51,341 nt of DNA from Bacteroidota bacterium (lineage in GTDB: Bacteria > Bacteroidota > Bacteroidia > AKYH767-A > 2013-40CM-41-45), in the NCBI GenBank assembly GCA_003389385.1, contig QQVM01000009.1:130590-181930 (forward strand), in the 5' to 3' direction. This document shows positions 27,595 through 37,291 of this stretch, in pieces (position 1 is the first letter of the stretch; each line of letters opens with the position of its first letter). Under the pieces are notes generated by a model, which ran no database searches, had not been told where the DNA came from, and saw only the letters and a program-made list of their open reading frames with translations. The position numbers were made by a program, and so were the translations under genes.

Positions 27595-30069
27595 ATGAGC
27601 GGGAAATTGCCGATTTACGATGTGGCTGATGAGGTTTTAAAAGGACTTGAAAGCAAAGGTGCCGTGCTTCTCACGGCTCCTCCAGGTGCAGGGAAAAGTA
27701 CTGCTCTGCCGTTATTGCTGATGAATGAAAATTGGTTGGATGGAAAAAAAATTATCATGCTTCAACCAAGGCGTCTCGCAGCAAAAAATATTGCTCACAG
27801 GCTTTCTGAACAATTGAATGAACAAGCAGGTGAAAGCTGCGGTTATAGAATCAGGTTTGATACTAAGGTAGGTGCCAGGACTAAAGTCGAGGTGGTAACT
27901 GAAGGAATTCTGACCAGAATTTTACAGAAAGACAATGCACTTGAAGAATACGGACTTGTGATATTCGATGAGTTCCATGAGCGGAATCTCAATTCGGATC
28001 TTGCTCTTGCACTTTGTCTTGAAACCCGGTCTGTGTTGAGACCTGATCTCAGGCTGCTGATCATGTCAGCAACCATCAGTACAGAATCCTTGTCAGAGCT
28101 CCTTCCTGAAGCTGAGGTGGTAAAATCGGAGGGAAAGCTTTTTCCAGTTGACATACGATATGCAGAACAGGAAGCTGAGCACGATATCGGTTTGGCCACG
28201 GCCCAAACAGTGAAGAAGGCATTGTCTGAGAATCCGCATGGCGACATCCTGGTTTTTCTTCCCGGAGCGGGGGAAATCAGACGCAGCGCTGAACTGTTGC
28301 GCTCCGAAGAAATACAGGTTGAAATACATGAGTTATACGGAGACCTCCCTTACCGATTACAGGAGGCAGCCATCCTTCCTGATCCTCACGGCAGGAGAAA
28401 AATAATTTTATCTACCTCGATCGCTGAAACAAGTCTGACCATTGAAGGAGTAAGCATTGTGGTTGACAGTGGCTATTCAAGAACATCCAGCTTTGATGCT
28501 GCAAGCGGAATGAGTCGTCTTGTAACACATCGTTTAACGAAAGATTCTGCGGATCAGAGAGCAGGCAGGGCAGGCCGTCTGGGTCCTGGTACATGTTACA
28601 GAATGTGGCATAGGGGAACACATCAGCATCTTCGTGAACACAGGCTACCTGAAATTGCTGAGGCCGATCTTTGCCAGCTCTTGCTGGAACTATTCAAATG
28701 GGGTTGCAGTGATCCTTATAAACTTAAATGGCTCAGTCCGCCACCGAACTCTTCGGTTGACTATGCCCGAAGCATTCTTGAAAGCCTGGGCGCCTTGCAA
28801 TCAGGCAAGATCACCCGACAGGGTATGCGTTTGCTTGACATGCCCACTCATCCCAGGATTTCGCACATGCTTTTATATGGTGAAGAGCATGGTATTGGAA
28901 GGCATGCAGCAGACATTGCCGCTGTTCTTGAAGAGCGAGATCCTTTAAAAGAAAAAGGCTGCGACATCAACCTTCGTCTTGAAGCGCTTTGGAAATGGAG
29001 AAAGGGTGGACGTGTGGACGCCGACAGAAGGGCTCTTGAAAGAATTCAAATGCTGTCAGACCAGTGGATGAAATACATGGAAAAACAGAATGAGGAAAAT
29101 CTGAATGCTGAAAATACCGGACTCTTACTTTTTCAGGCATATCCTGAACGCATTGCAAGGAAAGATTCGCGTAAGGGGAAGTTTCGTCTAGCCAACGGGA
29201 AAGCCGGACTGATTCCTGAAACTGATCATATGCATAATGAAGAATGGATAACGGTGTCACACATGGATTTCAGACATGATAAAGGAAAAATATTTCTTTC
29301 CGCAGCAATTGATCCCTCAGAACTTTTAGCTGAATTGAAATTTGAGAAGAATGTTTTTTGGGATTATCAAAATGACACACTCATCAGTGTGAAAGAAAAA
29401 AGAATCGGAAGTCTTCTTGCGGAAACTCGTCCGGATCCATCACCTGAGATTGAAAGGACATTGGATGTCCTTGTTGAAGTGAGCAGAAAGTATGGAATGA
29501 AATTATTCAGCATGGACCAGAAAGCAGAACAATTCAGATCAAGAGTGATGAGTGTAAAAAAGTGGAACAAAGATGATGAGCTGCCTGATTTATCCGACGA
29601 ATCCCTGCTGCGCAATCCTGAAGTCTGGCTTGCGGAATTTGCTGGAAAAATTAAAGTAAGAGCAGATTTCAATAAAATACCGATGGAGGAAGTATTCAGG
29701 AATATGATCAGCTGGGATCAGACACAAAAAATCGGAAGGCTTGCACCTGAAAAAATTGAAGTGCCGAGCGGATCTTCAGTGAGTGTGGAGTATTTTCCTG
29801 ACGGATCTGATCCGGTGCTTGCAGTGCGACTGCAGGAGATGTTTGGATTGGCCGACACTCCTTCTGTCAATGACGGGAAAGTCAAATTGTTGCTTCATCT
29901 TTTGTCTCCAGGTTACAAACCTGTTCAAGTGACACAGGATCTGAGAAGTTTCTGGAACAACACATATCAACAGGTACGTAAAGAGTTGCGTGTGCGCTAT
30001 CCTAAACACTCATGGCCGGAAGATCCATGGACGGCAGTAGCTGTGAGAGGAGCAAGAAGAAGTAAATAA
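27595..30069 (+). CDS. hrpB: ATP-dependent helicase HrpB
   Basis: 824 residues from ATG 27595 (MSGKLPIYDV), the family's usual N-terminus. DEAH/DExH helicase motifs: Walker A APPGAGKST (28-36), motif Ia LQPRRLAA, motif II DEFHERN, motif III SATIS, and motif VI QRAGRAGRLGPGTCYR. The HrpB-specific C-terminal domain follows to the end (PGYKPVQVTQDLRSFWNNTYQQV, here split as PGYKPVQVTQDL and RSFWNNTY). It probably remodels RNA or ribonucleoprotein; the exact bacterial role is poorly known. It is monocistronic between two hairpins. Confidence 0.93.
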   Translation: MSGKLPIYDVADEVLKGLESKGAVLLTAPPGAGKSTALPLLLMNENWLDGKKIIMLQPRRLAAKNIAHRLSEQLNEQAGESCGYRIRFDTKVGARTKVEVVTEGILTRILQKDNALEEYGLVIFDEFHERNLNSDLALALCLETRSVLRPDLRLLIMSATISTESLSELLPEAEVVKSEGKLFPVDIRYAEQEAEHDIGLATAQTVKKALSENPHGDILVFLPGAGEIRRSAELLRSEEIQVEIHELYGDLPYRLQEAAILPDPHGRRKIILSTSIAETSLTIEGVSIVVDSGYSRTSSFDAASGMSRLVTHRLTKDSADQRAGRAGRLGPGTCYRMWHRGTHQHLREHRLPEIAEADLCQLLLELFKWGCSDPYKLKWLSPPPNSSVDYARSILESLGALQSGKITRQGMRLLDMPTHPRISHMLLYGEEHGIGRHAADIAAVLEERDPLKEKGCDINLRLEALWKWRKGGRVDADRRALERIQMLSDQWMKYMEKQNEENLNAENTGLLLFQAYPERIARKDSRKGKFRLANGKAGLIPETDHMHNEEWITVSHMDFRHDKGKIFLSAAIDPSELLAELKFEKNVFWDYQNDTLISVKEKRIGSLLAETRPDPSPEIERTLDVLVEVSRKYGMKLFSMDQKAEQFRSRVMSVKKWNKDDELPDLSDESLLRNPEVWLAEFAGKIKVRADFNKIPMEEVFRNMISWDQTQKIGRLAPEKIEVPSGSSVSVEYFPDGSDPVLAVRLQEMFGLADTPSVNDGKVKLLLHLLSPGYKPVQVTQDLRSFWNNTYQQVRKELRVRYPKHSWPEDPWTAVAVRGARRSK

Positions 30070-30093
30070 AAAACCCCGGATTGACCGGGGTTT
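30065..30093. terminator. bidirectional terminator between hrpB and a convergent small gene
   Basis: AAACCCCGG (30071-30079), loop ATTGA, CCGGGGTTT (30085-30093). The T-run is longer on the minus strand (complement of 30065-30074), so it mainly ends the small gene at 30111-30440, but it also directly follows the hrpB stop. Confidence 0.8.
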
Positions 30094-30110
30094 CGCATAA
30101 ATGGAAAGCT

Positions 30111-30440
30111 TCATTGGGTTCGGACACCTTTCTCCAATTGTTCCAAATTGCCGTTAATTCCCTTTTCAGAATACGGCTTCACATTGAAAATAACATTCAT
30201 GCCGCCCTTGTCATCACTCATGATTTCTTTTCCGGACAGGGCGACCTCTTTGCCTGTGAAAGGAATGTTTGAGATTCCTTCAGAGAATTCAGGCTGGCAG
30301 CTTATGTGTGTTTCGTTAAACTTCAATAACGGCATAAGCTCCGGAAAAGGAAAATCAACAGAAAGTTTTTTTACAATGTTGCTCCAATTTCTGAATTCCA
30401 TTTTATCAGATAAATCGTATGTCAACTCAGCTATACCCAT
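30111..30440 (-). CDS. small soluble protein, unknown function
   Basis: 109 residues, mixed charge, no signal peptide and no membrane segment. It contains EFRNWSNIVKKLSVDFPFPE and a Gly/Lys-rich C-terminal half. A competing frame on the other strand (30148-30456) is hydrophobic and low in charged residues, as expected for an antisense shadow. A bidirectional terminator follows the minus-strand stop. I do not recognise a family. Confidence 0.55.
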   Translation of the reverse strand: MGIAELTYDLSDKMEFRNWSNIVKKLSVDFPFPELMPLLKFNETHISCQPEFSEGISNIPFTGKEVALSGKEIMSDDKGGMNVIFNVKPYSEKGINGNLEQLEKGVRTQ

Positions 30441-30615
30441 TATGATAAAAGTTTAAATCCAAGTTCAGTTTAATCAACTGTAAAGTTAGCACCTCTGCTG
30501 TGAAATTGTATCGGTCATTTTTCAACAGCAGGTAATATGTGCTGTTTATAAATGTACAGACCGTTTCAAGATGCCCTCTGCATACTATTTTTCAAACATT
30601 GAGGGACTGTACAAA

Positions 30616-30653
30616 AAAACCTGTTGATAAAATGTAATTTATCAACAGGTTTT
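30616..30653 (-). terminator. terminator hairpin downstream of the S9 peptidase
   Basis: A 16-bp perfect stem, AAAACCTGTTGATAAA (30616-30631) and TTTATCAACAGGTTTT (30638-30653), with a 6-nt loop. It lies about 75 bp past the S9 peptidase stop on the minus strand and could act in both directions. The rest of the 30441-30727 gap shows nothing else. Confidence 0.65.
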
Positions 30654-30727
30654 CAATGTGTAATTATTTCCATGCGCAATTACATGGACGTTGTTTTAAG
30701 GCAATTTCAGGCAGCCCGGAAGTCAGA

Positions 30728-32680
30728 TTATTTTATCAGATGCTCTTGCAGAAAGAGCGCGATAGCGGCATAGGTGAATTCACGGTTCGGTTTTTTACCC
30801 AGGCCATGGCCTTCATCTTTTGCCATCACATACCAGACAGTCTTACCGTTTTTTGAAAGAGCATCCACAATCTGTTCTGATTCGCTTAAGGGAACTCTTG
30901 GATCATTTTTTCCCTGGTAGATAAAAATTGGTTTAGTGAATTTGTCCAGCTTGTTGAGTGGTGCGATTTCCTGAAGGAATTTTTCCATTGCAGGATCTCT
31001 CTCGTCTCCGTATTCAACTCTTCTCAAATCCTGTCTGTACGAGCTAGTGTTTTTCAGGAATGTAACAATGTTGCTGCTGCCAAAGAGATCCACTCCGCAA
31101 CGGATTTTATCTCCGAGTTCTGTCATGCACATGAGTACCATTGTTCCGCCATAAGAACCACCCATCACAGCAATTCTTGAAGCATCAAGATCGGGCTGTG
31201 TGCCTATCCACTGGATGAGATATTCTATGTCTTTCACAGCATCAAGTCGCAGGAATCCATTGTCGAGTGTAGTGTAAGTTTTGCCGTATCCGGTGGATCC
31301 TCGGATATTTGGTACCAACACCGCGATGCCCAGATCTTTTACCATGAACTGTGTGTTGGAGCTGAAGTTAGGAACCGATTGCGATTCAGGTCCGCCATGG
31401 ATTGAAATCAAGACAGGTAGTTTTTCTCCAGGTTCTGTTTTAGGTTTGTAAAGGAATGCAGGAATTTTTCTTGTCTGTCCGTTTACTTTATCGAAACTCG
31501 GATATTCAATCGCTGAGCAGCTCACAAAGCTGTTACGATCCAGGCTGCCCATTTCACTTTCAGTCCAGCGAGTGATTTTTCCACTCTTCAAATCATAGCT
31601 GTATGCATCCTGGCTCTGCGCGGAATTCTGGTAATTGAATCCCAGGCTCTGTCCGTCGCGGCTGAAACTGAAACTTCCTACAATGCCTTCAGGAAAACCT
31701 TTCATATTACTGTGGGTAAATGTTTTCGGATCAAGAGTGAATAATTCCGAGAAGCCGTTTTTATTCAGGCGGAAAATTATTTTAGTTCTCTCCCTGTTAT
31801 AATTCACTCCTTGCACATCCCATCCCATTTCAGGAAGCGACCAGGTATACTGCTTTTTTTTCAGATCGTAAAAGCTCAGGTATGAAAATTCTCTTCCCTG
31901 GTCTGATCCGATGAAAATTCCTGTACCGTCGCTGTTAAAGAATGCCACAGTAAATGCAATAATGTCATCTGTCAGATTAATCTGGCTAAGTTCACCTGAT
32001 TCCAGATTTAAAAGGTGGAGGTTGGACTGATTCACTGAAATATATTCCTGCAGAATCATGTACTTTTCATCCTTACTCCAGTCTGAGATTCCCCATCCGC
32101 CCCCTTTTCTCTCCAGAATCAATTTAGCATCCGAAGGATTGGCAAGACTTGCTATGTACAGATCCATGTCCGCGGGATTTCTTCTGTTGCTTGTGTATGC
32201 AAAACGTTTTCCGCTATGGCTCCATTGAAGTGAGCCATGCTTGGATTTTCCGTCAGTCAGCAAACGGCTTGAAGAATTATCAAGATTAAAATAGTGAAAC
32301 TGAAAATTTTCATTTCCGCCTACATCTTTGCCATATATAAAACCATTGACGCTTGTGTCAGGACACACGGAAGCCCAATTCACAGGTTCTTTCTCAAAAG
32401 TAAGCTGCTTGCGCATTCCCATTGGCTCCTTCACAAGGTGAATCTGATTCGTTTCACCAAAGCGGGTAACTACAAGCATGCCCTTTTCTTTTTTCAGCCA
32501 GCCTGTGAATGTAGCGGTACGGATATCATTATACCGGTTCATTTGTTCGGTCAGTGATTCCGGAATTTTTGGAATGTTTTGCGTAAGGAGATTACCTATT
32601 TCTGCCTTTTGGGAAGAAACCGTTGGACTCTGCATTAAGAATGCAATTATGCAGGCACTCAGTATTTTTTGAATACTCAT
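30728..32680 (-). CDS. S9-family prolyl oligopeptidase-like serine peptidase, exported
   Basis: 650 residues from ATG 32680, chosen because it begins a signal peptide (MSIQKILSACIIAFLMQSPT ... VSSQ); upstream codons to 32839 add an unlikely extension. An N-terminal beta-propeller (about 50-390) precedes the alpha/beta-hydrolase domain. The oxyanion region is ISIHGGPES, and the triad is Ser509 (GGSYGG), Asp593 (GKNDPRVP) and His625 (DEGHGLG). Enzymes of this group cleave short peptides, often dipeptides after Ala or Pro, in the periplasm. It is monocistronic with a terminator hairpin downstream. Confidence 0.92.
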   Translation of the reverse strand: MSIQKILSACIIAFLMQSPTVSSQKAEIGNLLTQNIPKIPESLTEQMNRYNDIRTATFTGWLKKEKGMLVVTRFGETNQIHLVKEPMGMRKQLTFEKEPVNWASVCPDTSVNGFIYGKDVGGNENFQFHYFNLDNSSSRLLTDGKSKHGSLQWSHSGKRFAYTSNRRNPADMDLYIASLANPSDAKLILERKGGGWGISDWSKDEKYMILQEYISVNQSNLHLLNLESGELSQINLTDDIIAFTVAFFNSDGTGIFIGSDQGREFSYLSFYDLKKKQYTWSLPEMGWDVQGVNYNRERTKIIFRLNKNGFSELFTLDPKTFTHSNMKGFPEGIVGSFSFSRDGQSLGFNYQNSAQSQDAYSYDLKSGKITRWTESEMGSLDRNSFVSCSAIEYPSFDKVNGQTRKIPAFLYKPKTEPGEKLPVLISIHGGPESQSVPNFSSNTQFMVKDLGIAVLVPNIRGSTGYGKTYTTLDNGFLRLDAVKDIEYLIQWIGTQPDLDASRIAVMGGSYGGTMVLMCMTELGDKIRCGVDLFGSSNIVTFLKNTSSYRQDLRRVEYGDERDPAMEKFLQEIAPLNKLDKFTKPIFIYQGKNDPRVPLSESEQIVDALSKNGKTVWYVMAKDEGHGLGKKPNREFTYAAIALFLQEHLIK

Positions 32681-32842
32681 GTTGTGATGAATTTTGTTTG
32701 TCGTAAATATCTTAATTAATAGTTTAATATGTCTGTTAATATAAATGGGGAACTTCAGATTTATCTTTTCTTTAACTTTTATATTCATCCTGTAACCAGA
32801 TAAACAGGAAAGCGTAAGAATGCCAATAAAAACAACCAAACC

Positions 32843-32923
32843 ATGACAAGGAACGAATTCTGGCTTCGCGCAACTATACTTTTTTTTATTGCAACATGTA
32901 CTGTGGTTTCTGCCATAGTCTGA
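32843..32923 (+). CDS. possible 26-residue single-span membrane peptide
   Basis: ATG 32843 to TGA 32921-32923 encodes a short basic/polar head (MTRNEFWLRA) and then 16 hydrophobic residues (TILFFIATCTVVSAIV). The topology fits a small one-pass inner-membrane peptide. It lies in the gap between the divergent S9 peptidase and purD; no SD or terminator supports it, so it may be chance. Confidence 0.3.
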   Translation: MTRNEFWLRATILFFIATCTVVSAIV

Positions 32924-33003
32924 TTTTTATTCCGTTATAATTAGGAGAAATAGCCAGTTCTGAGAGGGAAAATTCTTTTCTTTGTAAGTAAATTTACAGG
33001 GAA

Positions 33004-34302
33004 ATGAATGTACTGATACTTGGATCCGGAGGCCGCGAGCACGCCTTCGCATGGAAAATTTCCCAAAGCCCTTTGTGTTCCAGTCTGTTTATTGCACCCG
33101 GCAATGCAGGCACATCAGAACTTGGCGAGAATCTTGACATCAGGGTAAGCGACTTTGAATCGATCAGAACCGCAGTGTTGAAGTATAAAATTGACTTTCT
33201 GCTGGTGGGCCCTGAAGAACCATTGGTAAAAGGCATTCGCGATTTTTTTGAATCAGATCCCGATTTGCGTAATATTCCACTGCTGGGCCCCGGTTCTGCT
33301 GGCGCGCTTTTGGAAGGCAGCAAGGATTTTGCGAAAGCATTCATGCAAAGACATTCAATTCCCACAGCGTCATATAAAACATTCAATAGGGGAGATTATG
33401 AATCTGCAACAGCTTACCTCGACGAAATTCCTGCCCCATATGTGTTGAAAGCTGATGGTCTTGCTGCCGGTAAGGGTGTTCTCATCTGTGCTACGAGAGA
33501 TGAAGCAAAAACGGAACTCGGGAAAATGATGCTCGAATCTCGTTTCGGTAATGCAACAAACAAGGTTGTGATTGAAGCATTTCTTGACGGAATTGAGCTT
33601 TCGGTATTCGTACTGACTGACGGTAATACATACATGCTTTTGCCTGAAGCCAAGGATTATAAAAGAGTCTACGATGAAGATCAGGGGCTCAACACAGGTG
33701 GCATGGGTGCTGTTTCACCTGTGCCATTTGCTGATCCCTCTTTCATGAAAAAGGTCGAGGAGAGAATCGTGATTCCTACTGTTAACGGATTGAAAAAGGA
33801 TAAAATTCCTTATTGCGGATTTGTTTTTATCGGACTGATGAATGTAGCGGGTGATCCTTACGTGATCGAGTATAATGTCAGAATGGGAGATCCGGAAACG
33901 GAAGTCGTGTTGCCCAGAATTAAAAGTGATCTTCTGGAACTGCTTTCATCCTGTGCTCAAAAGAAACTGAGCAGAGCCAATCTTGAAGTGGATGAGCGAT
34001 GCGCTTTAACCGTCATGCTCGTAAGCGAAGGTTACCCAGGAGATTATTCAAAAGGAAGAGAGATAAAGATTCAGGAGAAACTGAATGACAGTCTTGTCTT
34101 TCATGCAGGCACAAAGAAAAATCAGTCAGGCATGACAGTCAGTGACGGCGGACGGGTGATTGCTGTTACTTCCCTGGCTTCAGGCATTGAGGAGGCCAGA
34201 GAAAAAACATATCAAAGTATAAGCCACATATATTTTGATGGAATGCATTATAGAAAGGATGTCGGGCTTGATCTTCTGAAGGATTATGCCGCTAAAAAAT
34301 AA
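33004..34302 (+). CDS. purD: phosphoribosylamine--glycine ligase (GAR synthetase)
   Basis: 432 residues. N-terminal Rossmann-like MNVLILGSGGREHAFAWK, the GPEEPLVKGI block, then an ATP-grasp domain with ADGLAAGKGV and YNVRMGDPETE. It catalyses the second step of purine synthesis. It is followed by a bidirectional terminator. Its DUF6341-like and DUF6427-like neighbours match an arrangement I know from other Bacteroidota. Confidence 0.97.
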   Translation: MNVLILGSGGREHAFAWKISQSPLCSSLFIAPGNAGTSELGENLDIRVSDFESIRTAVLKYKIDFLLVGPEEPLVKGIRDFFESDPDLRNIPLLGPGSAGALLEGSKDFAKAFMQRHSIPTASYKTFNRGDYESATAYLDEIPAPYVLKADGLAAGKGVLICATRDEAKTELGKMMLESRFGNATNKVVIEAFLDGIELSVFVLTDGNTYMLLPEAKDYKRVYDEDQGLNTGGMGAVSPVPFADPSFMKKVEERIVIPTVNGLKKDKIPYCGFVFIGLMNVAGDPYVIEYNVRMGDPETEVVLPRIKSDLLELLSSCAQKKLSRANLEVDERCALTVMLVSEGYPGDYSKGREIKIQEKLNDSLVFHAGTKKNQSGMTVSDGGRVIAVTSLASGIEEAREKTYQSISHIYFDGMHYRKDVGLDLLKDYAAKK

Positions 34303-34335
34303 AAACCCGCGCAATGGCGGGTCAAGATTTTTTTT
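34301..34335. terminator. bidirectional terminator between purD and the small membrane protein
   Basis: ACCCGC (34305-34310), 6-nt loop, GCGGGT (34317-34322), with A-run before and T-run after on the plus strand and the mirror arrangement on the minus strand. Confidence 0.75.
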
Positions 34336-34347
34336 ACTTAATCAATA

Positions 34348-34515
34348 TCAGTCAAATTTTTCAACTTCCTTTTGCTTGCTCATATAGTTGAGCCATAGAA
34401 AGAAAGCGATGAATCCGATTACGATCAGAAATTTGTTGAACCACAATCCGAAGAATGGAACAACCTTGAAGATTGCCTCAAAGAAGCTTTGGAGAAAATA
34501 CCAGAATCCGTCCAT
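34348..34515 (-). CDS. DUF6341-like small membrane protein
   Basis: 55 residues from ATG 34515 (MDGFWYFLQSFFEAIFKVVP); a longer frame to 34578 adds 21 codons overlapping the promoter zone of the divergent gene. An amphipathic N-terminal helix, one membrane span (about 29-43) and a charged tail (SKQKEVEKFD). Size, pattern and position beside purD and a DUF6427-like gene fit DUF6341 of Bacteroidota. Function unknown. Confidence 0.6.
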   Translation of the reverse strand: MDGFWYFLQSFFEAIFKVVPFFGLWFNKFLIVIGFIAFFLWLNYMSKQKEVEKFD

Positions 34516-34588
34516 GATTTTATTATTATTGTTGCAAATATAGGATGAATTACGAGATTCACACCAAATCAGGCACAATTATCCGAGG

Positions 34589-35572
34589 ATGATTCGTTTT
34601 TTCAAATCTCCGCAACCGGCGGCCTTGTTTATTATCCCATTCTTTGTCATGTTATTATGGGGCAGAGGAGTCTTTGGAATTGATATATGGCAGGGATCTT
34701 CGGAAAATCACTTATGGAATCTGCTTATCGGAGTCTTTCATTCGCTGCCTTCCTGGCTGAACACTTTGATCATGGCATCGATGATTTCCTTCCAGGCGAT
34801 ATATTTCAACCTTGTACTCAATAAGCATGAGGTTCTTTACAGGAACTCATATCTTCCTTCACTGTTTTTTGTGCTGTGTATTTCTTCATTTTCTGAGTTC
34901 ATACAGGTTCATCCTGCTCATTTTGTGAACCTGATTATGATACGTGTTTTTGATAAATGCTTTTCTATGTTCAAGAATGAAAAAGCAATGAGCGAGATTT
35001 TCGATTGTGGTTTTTTAATATCGATAGCTGTGCTCTTGTATTTTCCGGCAGTGCTGTTTGTGCTCGTTCCTATGAGTGCCATTGTAGTCTTGAGGGCTTT
35101 TAACATGCGTGAATACATTGTGCTAATCACAGGTCTGGCTTTGCCATTTTTCTTTGTAAGTGTAGCCATGTTTTGGGGCGGCAATCATATTGCTTTTTGG
35201 AACAGCCTGATTTCCGGATTCAGGAATCCGAATTACAGTTTGGAGTTGAACCTGGACAATGCCACAAAAGCGGTCATTTACATGTTTGCCGTCATGCTTC
35301 TCCTCTCTCTTATCAGGATCCGCAAAAACTACTATAAGAACGCTATCAGGACAAGGTCTTACCAGCAGATTATTTTCTTTTACCTGCTGCTAGCCATCAC
35401 CACTTTTGTATTCGTGAAAGGAATGGTAATTGCGCATTTGCCGGTACTTTCCATACCAGCAGGAGTTCTGCTGGCTTACTTTTTTCTGACATCCAAAAAG
35501 AGACCAATGCTCACTGAGGTATTATTCTGGACTATGTGCGCGATTATTGCCTGGTCCAACTTCTCCGTGTAG
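34589..35572 (+). CDS. DUF6427-like polytopic membrane protein
   Basis: 327 residues with about nine hydrophobic spans and few charged residues. It begins MIRFFKSPQPAALFIIPFFV, like the DUF6427 N-terminus of Bacteroidota, and contains SLFFVLCISSFSEFIQVHP followed by a cytoplasmic loop. No transporter or enzyme motif is visible. Neighbours purD and DUF6341-like match the conserved gene set. It ends 9 bp before the ybeY stop on the opposite strand. Confidence 0.65.
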   Translation: MIRFFKSPQPAALFIIPFFVMLLWGRGVFGIDIWQGSSENHLWNLLIGVFHSLPSWLNTLIMASMISFQAIYFNLVLNKHEVLYRNSYLPSLFFVLCISSFSEFIQVHPAHFVNLIMIRVFDKCFSMFKNEKAMSEIFDCGFLISIAVLLYFPAVLFVLVPMSAIVVLRAFNMREYIVLITGLALPFFFVSVAMFWGGNHIAFWNSLISGFRNPNYSLELNLDNATKAVIYMFAVMLLLSLIRIRKNYYKNAIRTRSYQQIIFFYLLLAITTFVFVKGMVIAHLPVLSIPAGVLLAYFFLTSKKRPMLTEVLFWTMCAIIAWSNFSV

Positions 35573-35581
35573 GTGCCAGGT

Positions 35582-36040
35582 TTACTTTGCTCTTGCTTTG
35601 AACTTGTTTTTCAGATAATCATCCAGCCACAAATCTTCCAGTTCTCTCATTTCTAATTTTTCTTTTAAAGTTTTATCCTTCTGACCGAACAAGTGTAAAA
35701 GACCGTGTACCATTACTCTCAGCAACTCATTTCGAAATGTGGTTTTGAAATGTTCCGCGTTCTTGCGTACGCTGTCTGCTGATATATATATATCTGCAGA
35801 AATCTCGCTTTTGACTTCTGAATTGTCAAATGTGATGATATCTGTATAATAATTGTGCTTGAGGAATGTCTTATTCAAACGAAGAATTTCTTTGTCGGAG
35901 CAAAAAATGTAATTCAGGGTTCCGGTCTTCCCTTTGTTTTTCTTTATTATTCGGTGCAACCATTTTTTGACGCCTTCTTTGTCATGGAAACGAAATGAAA
36001 CTTTGTCTTTGAAAAATCGGATAGGATCTTTGCCACTCAT
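35582..36040 (-). CDS. ybeY: rRNA maturation endoribonuclease YbeY
   Basis: 152 residues. The metal motif is HGLLHLFGQKDK: His112 and His116 are present, and the third position, His in HGxLHLxGYDH of most bacteria, is Asp122. This variant is what I expect in Bacteroidota, so activity is probably kept. The DIITF block is also conserved. YbeY helps mature the 16S 3' end and supports ribosome quality control. It is divergent from the barrel gene at 36098. Confidence 0.9.
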   Translation of the reverse strand: MSGKDPIRFFKDKVSFRFHDKEGVKKWLHRIIKKNKGKTGTLNYIFCSDKEILRLNKTFLKHNYYTDIITFDNSEVKSEISADIYISADSVRKNAEHFKTTFRNELLRVMVHGLLHLFGQKDKTLKEKLEMRELEDLWLDDYLKNKFKARAK

Positions 36041-36097
36041 ACTTTGTAAATTTAACCAATGATTTCCGGATGTTCGTACATTTATGCAAATTAATAC

Positions 36098-37003
36098 ATG
36101 AGGAAGAGTCTTAAACTGATCATCCTGATTTTATTGTCGCACGTTCACGTGCGTGCGCAGGATGAATTTCTCTGGTGGGTGGAAAAGCACGACTGGGACG
36201 GAATCAGTCATTGGTCGAGGTACATGACATTTTCAACTTCATTCATGGGGCCTTCGGCACTTCCTGTTCCTGAAGTAAGAAAAGGTAATTTTGAAAAGCG
36301 CTTTGAAGTAGAACAGATGGCCGGTGCACATTTCAGCAAGGGCGAAAATACTCTGGATTTCTTTTCGAGAGTATTGCTCCCGATCGCTGAATCAAAAGCT
36401 GCATTGGAATTCTTTGTAATGCCACTCGAATTTTTTGACACTGATACCATCACCAGAGATGTAAGAGCTGCCCGGACAAGAGAAGGAAAGGGACATTCCG
36501 GTGGAGATATATATATAGCAAGTCTGATTCAGATTGCCTCGGGGCGAAAAAATTTTCCGGATATCATGCTCGAACTCACTTTGCGGACTGCATCCGGAAC
36601 CAGGCTAAGGGATGCCCGTCACACGGATGCTCCCGGATATTACATGAATCTTTCTTCAGGAAAAACTATATCCCTGGGTCAGGACAGAAAAGATTCACTC
36701 AGGCCGCATGTGATGGCTGGGTTCTATTCATGGCAAACCAATGATCCCGATCATTTTCAAAACGACGCTTTTTTGTACGGTGCCGGTTTGGATTACATCC
36801 GGGATGCCTTTTCTGTTTCCGCTACCTTGTCAGGCTATTCAGGCTACCTCAATAATGGTGACAGTCCACTCGTATTTCGTGCGGAAGGAAAATGGGGATT
36901 CAGAAATAAAGACATAAAACTTTGGTATAGAAAAGGCCTGAAAGATTTCGATTATCAGAGCATCCGTGTAGGTGTGATTCTGCATTTCAGTATGAAGAGT
37001 TGA
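36098..37003 (+). CDS. outer-membrane barrel-like protein, unknown function
   Basis: 301 residues. Signal peptide 1-20 (HVRAQ). The mature part has long amphipathic strands, and the last 60 residues (FSVSATLSGYSGYLN ... IRVGVILHFSMKS) look like closing barrel strands, although it ends MKS rather than in an aromatic. Trp-rich near the N-terminus (FLWWVEKHDWDG). I do not recognise a named family. Confidence 0.6.
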   Translation: MRKSLKLIILILLSHVHVRAQDEFLWWVEKHDWDGISHWSRYMTFSTSFMGPSALPVPEVRKGNFEKRFEVEQMAGAHFSKGENTLDFFSRVLLPIAESKAALEFFVMPLEFFDTDTITRDVRAARTREGKGHSGGDIYIASLIQIASGRKNFPDIMLELTLRTASGTRLRDARHTDAPGYYMNLSSGKTISLGQDRKDSLRPHVMAGFYSWQTNDPDHFQNDAFLYGAGLDYIRDAFSVSATLSGYSGYLNNGDSPLVFRAEGKWGFRNKDIKLWYRKGLKDFDYQSIRVGVILHFSMKS

Positions 37004-37291
37004 ATACCCGGCCATTTTAATTCGGAAAGATTTATTCATATCCGGCTCAAATTCATTTGGAATTCTTCAAATTTAATATCGGGTATACATCTTCGAGAAA
37101 TTACTTACATCAGTATTTTGTTTAATTCTTGTTCCCTCAGACAAGATCACTTAAATAATCCAATATTTCCAGTTAAATGTGATTAAATAAAGGAAAGCCT
37201 CTTGCATTCAGATGGCTTTGTCTTCAATGCCTTTCTGATTGAGGATTTCCGAGGCTAGCTTGTAATACTCAATCTAATAAGCTAAGGATTT

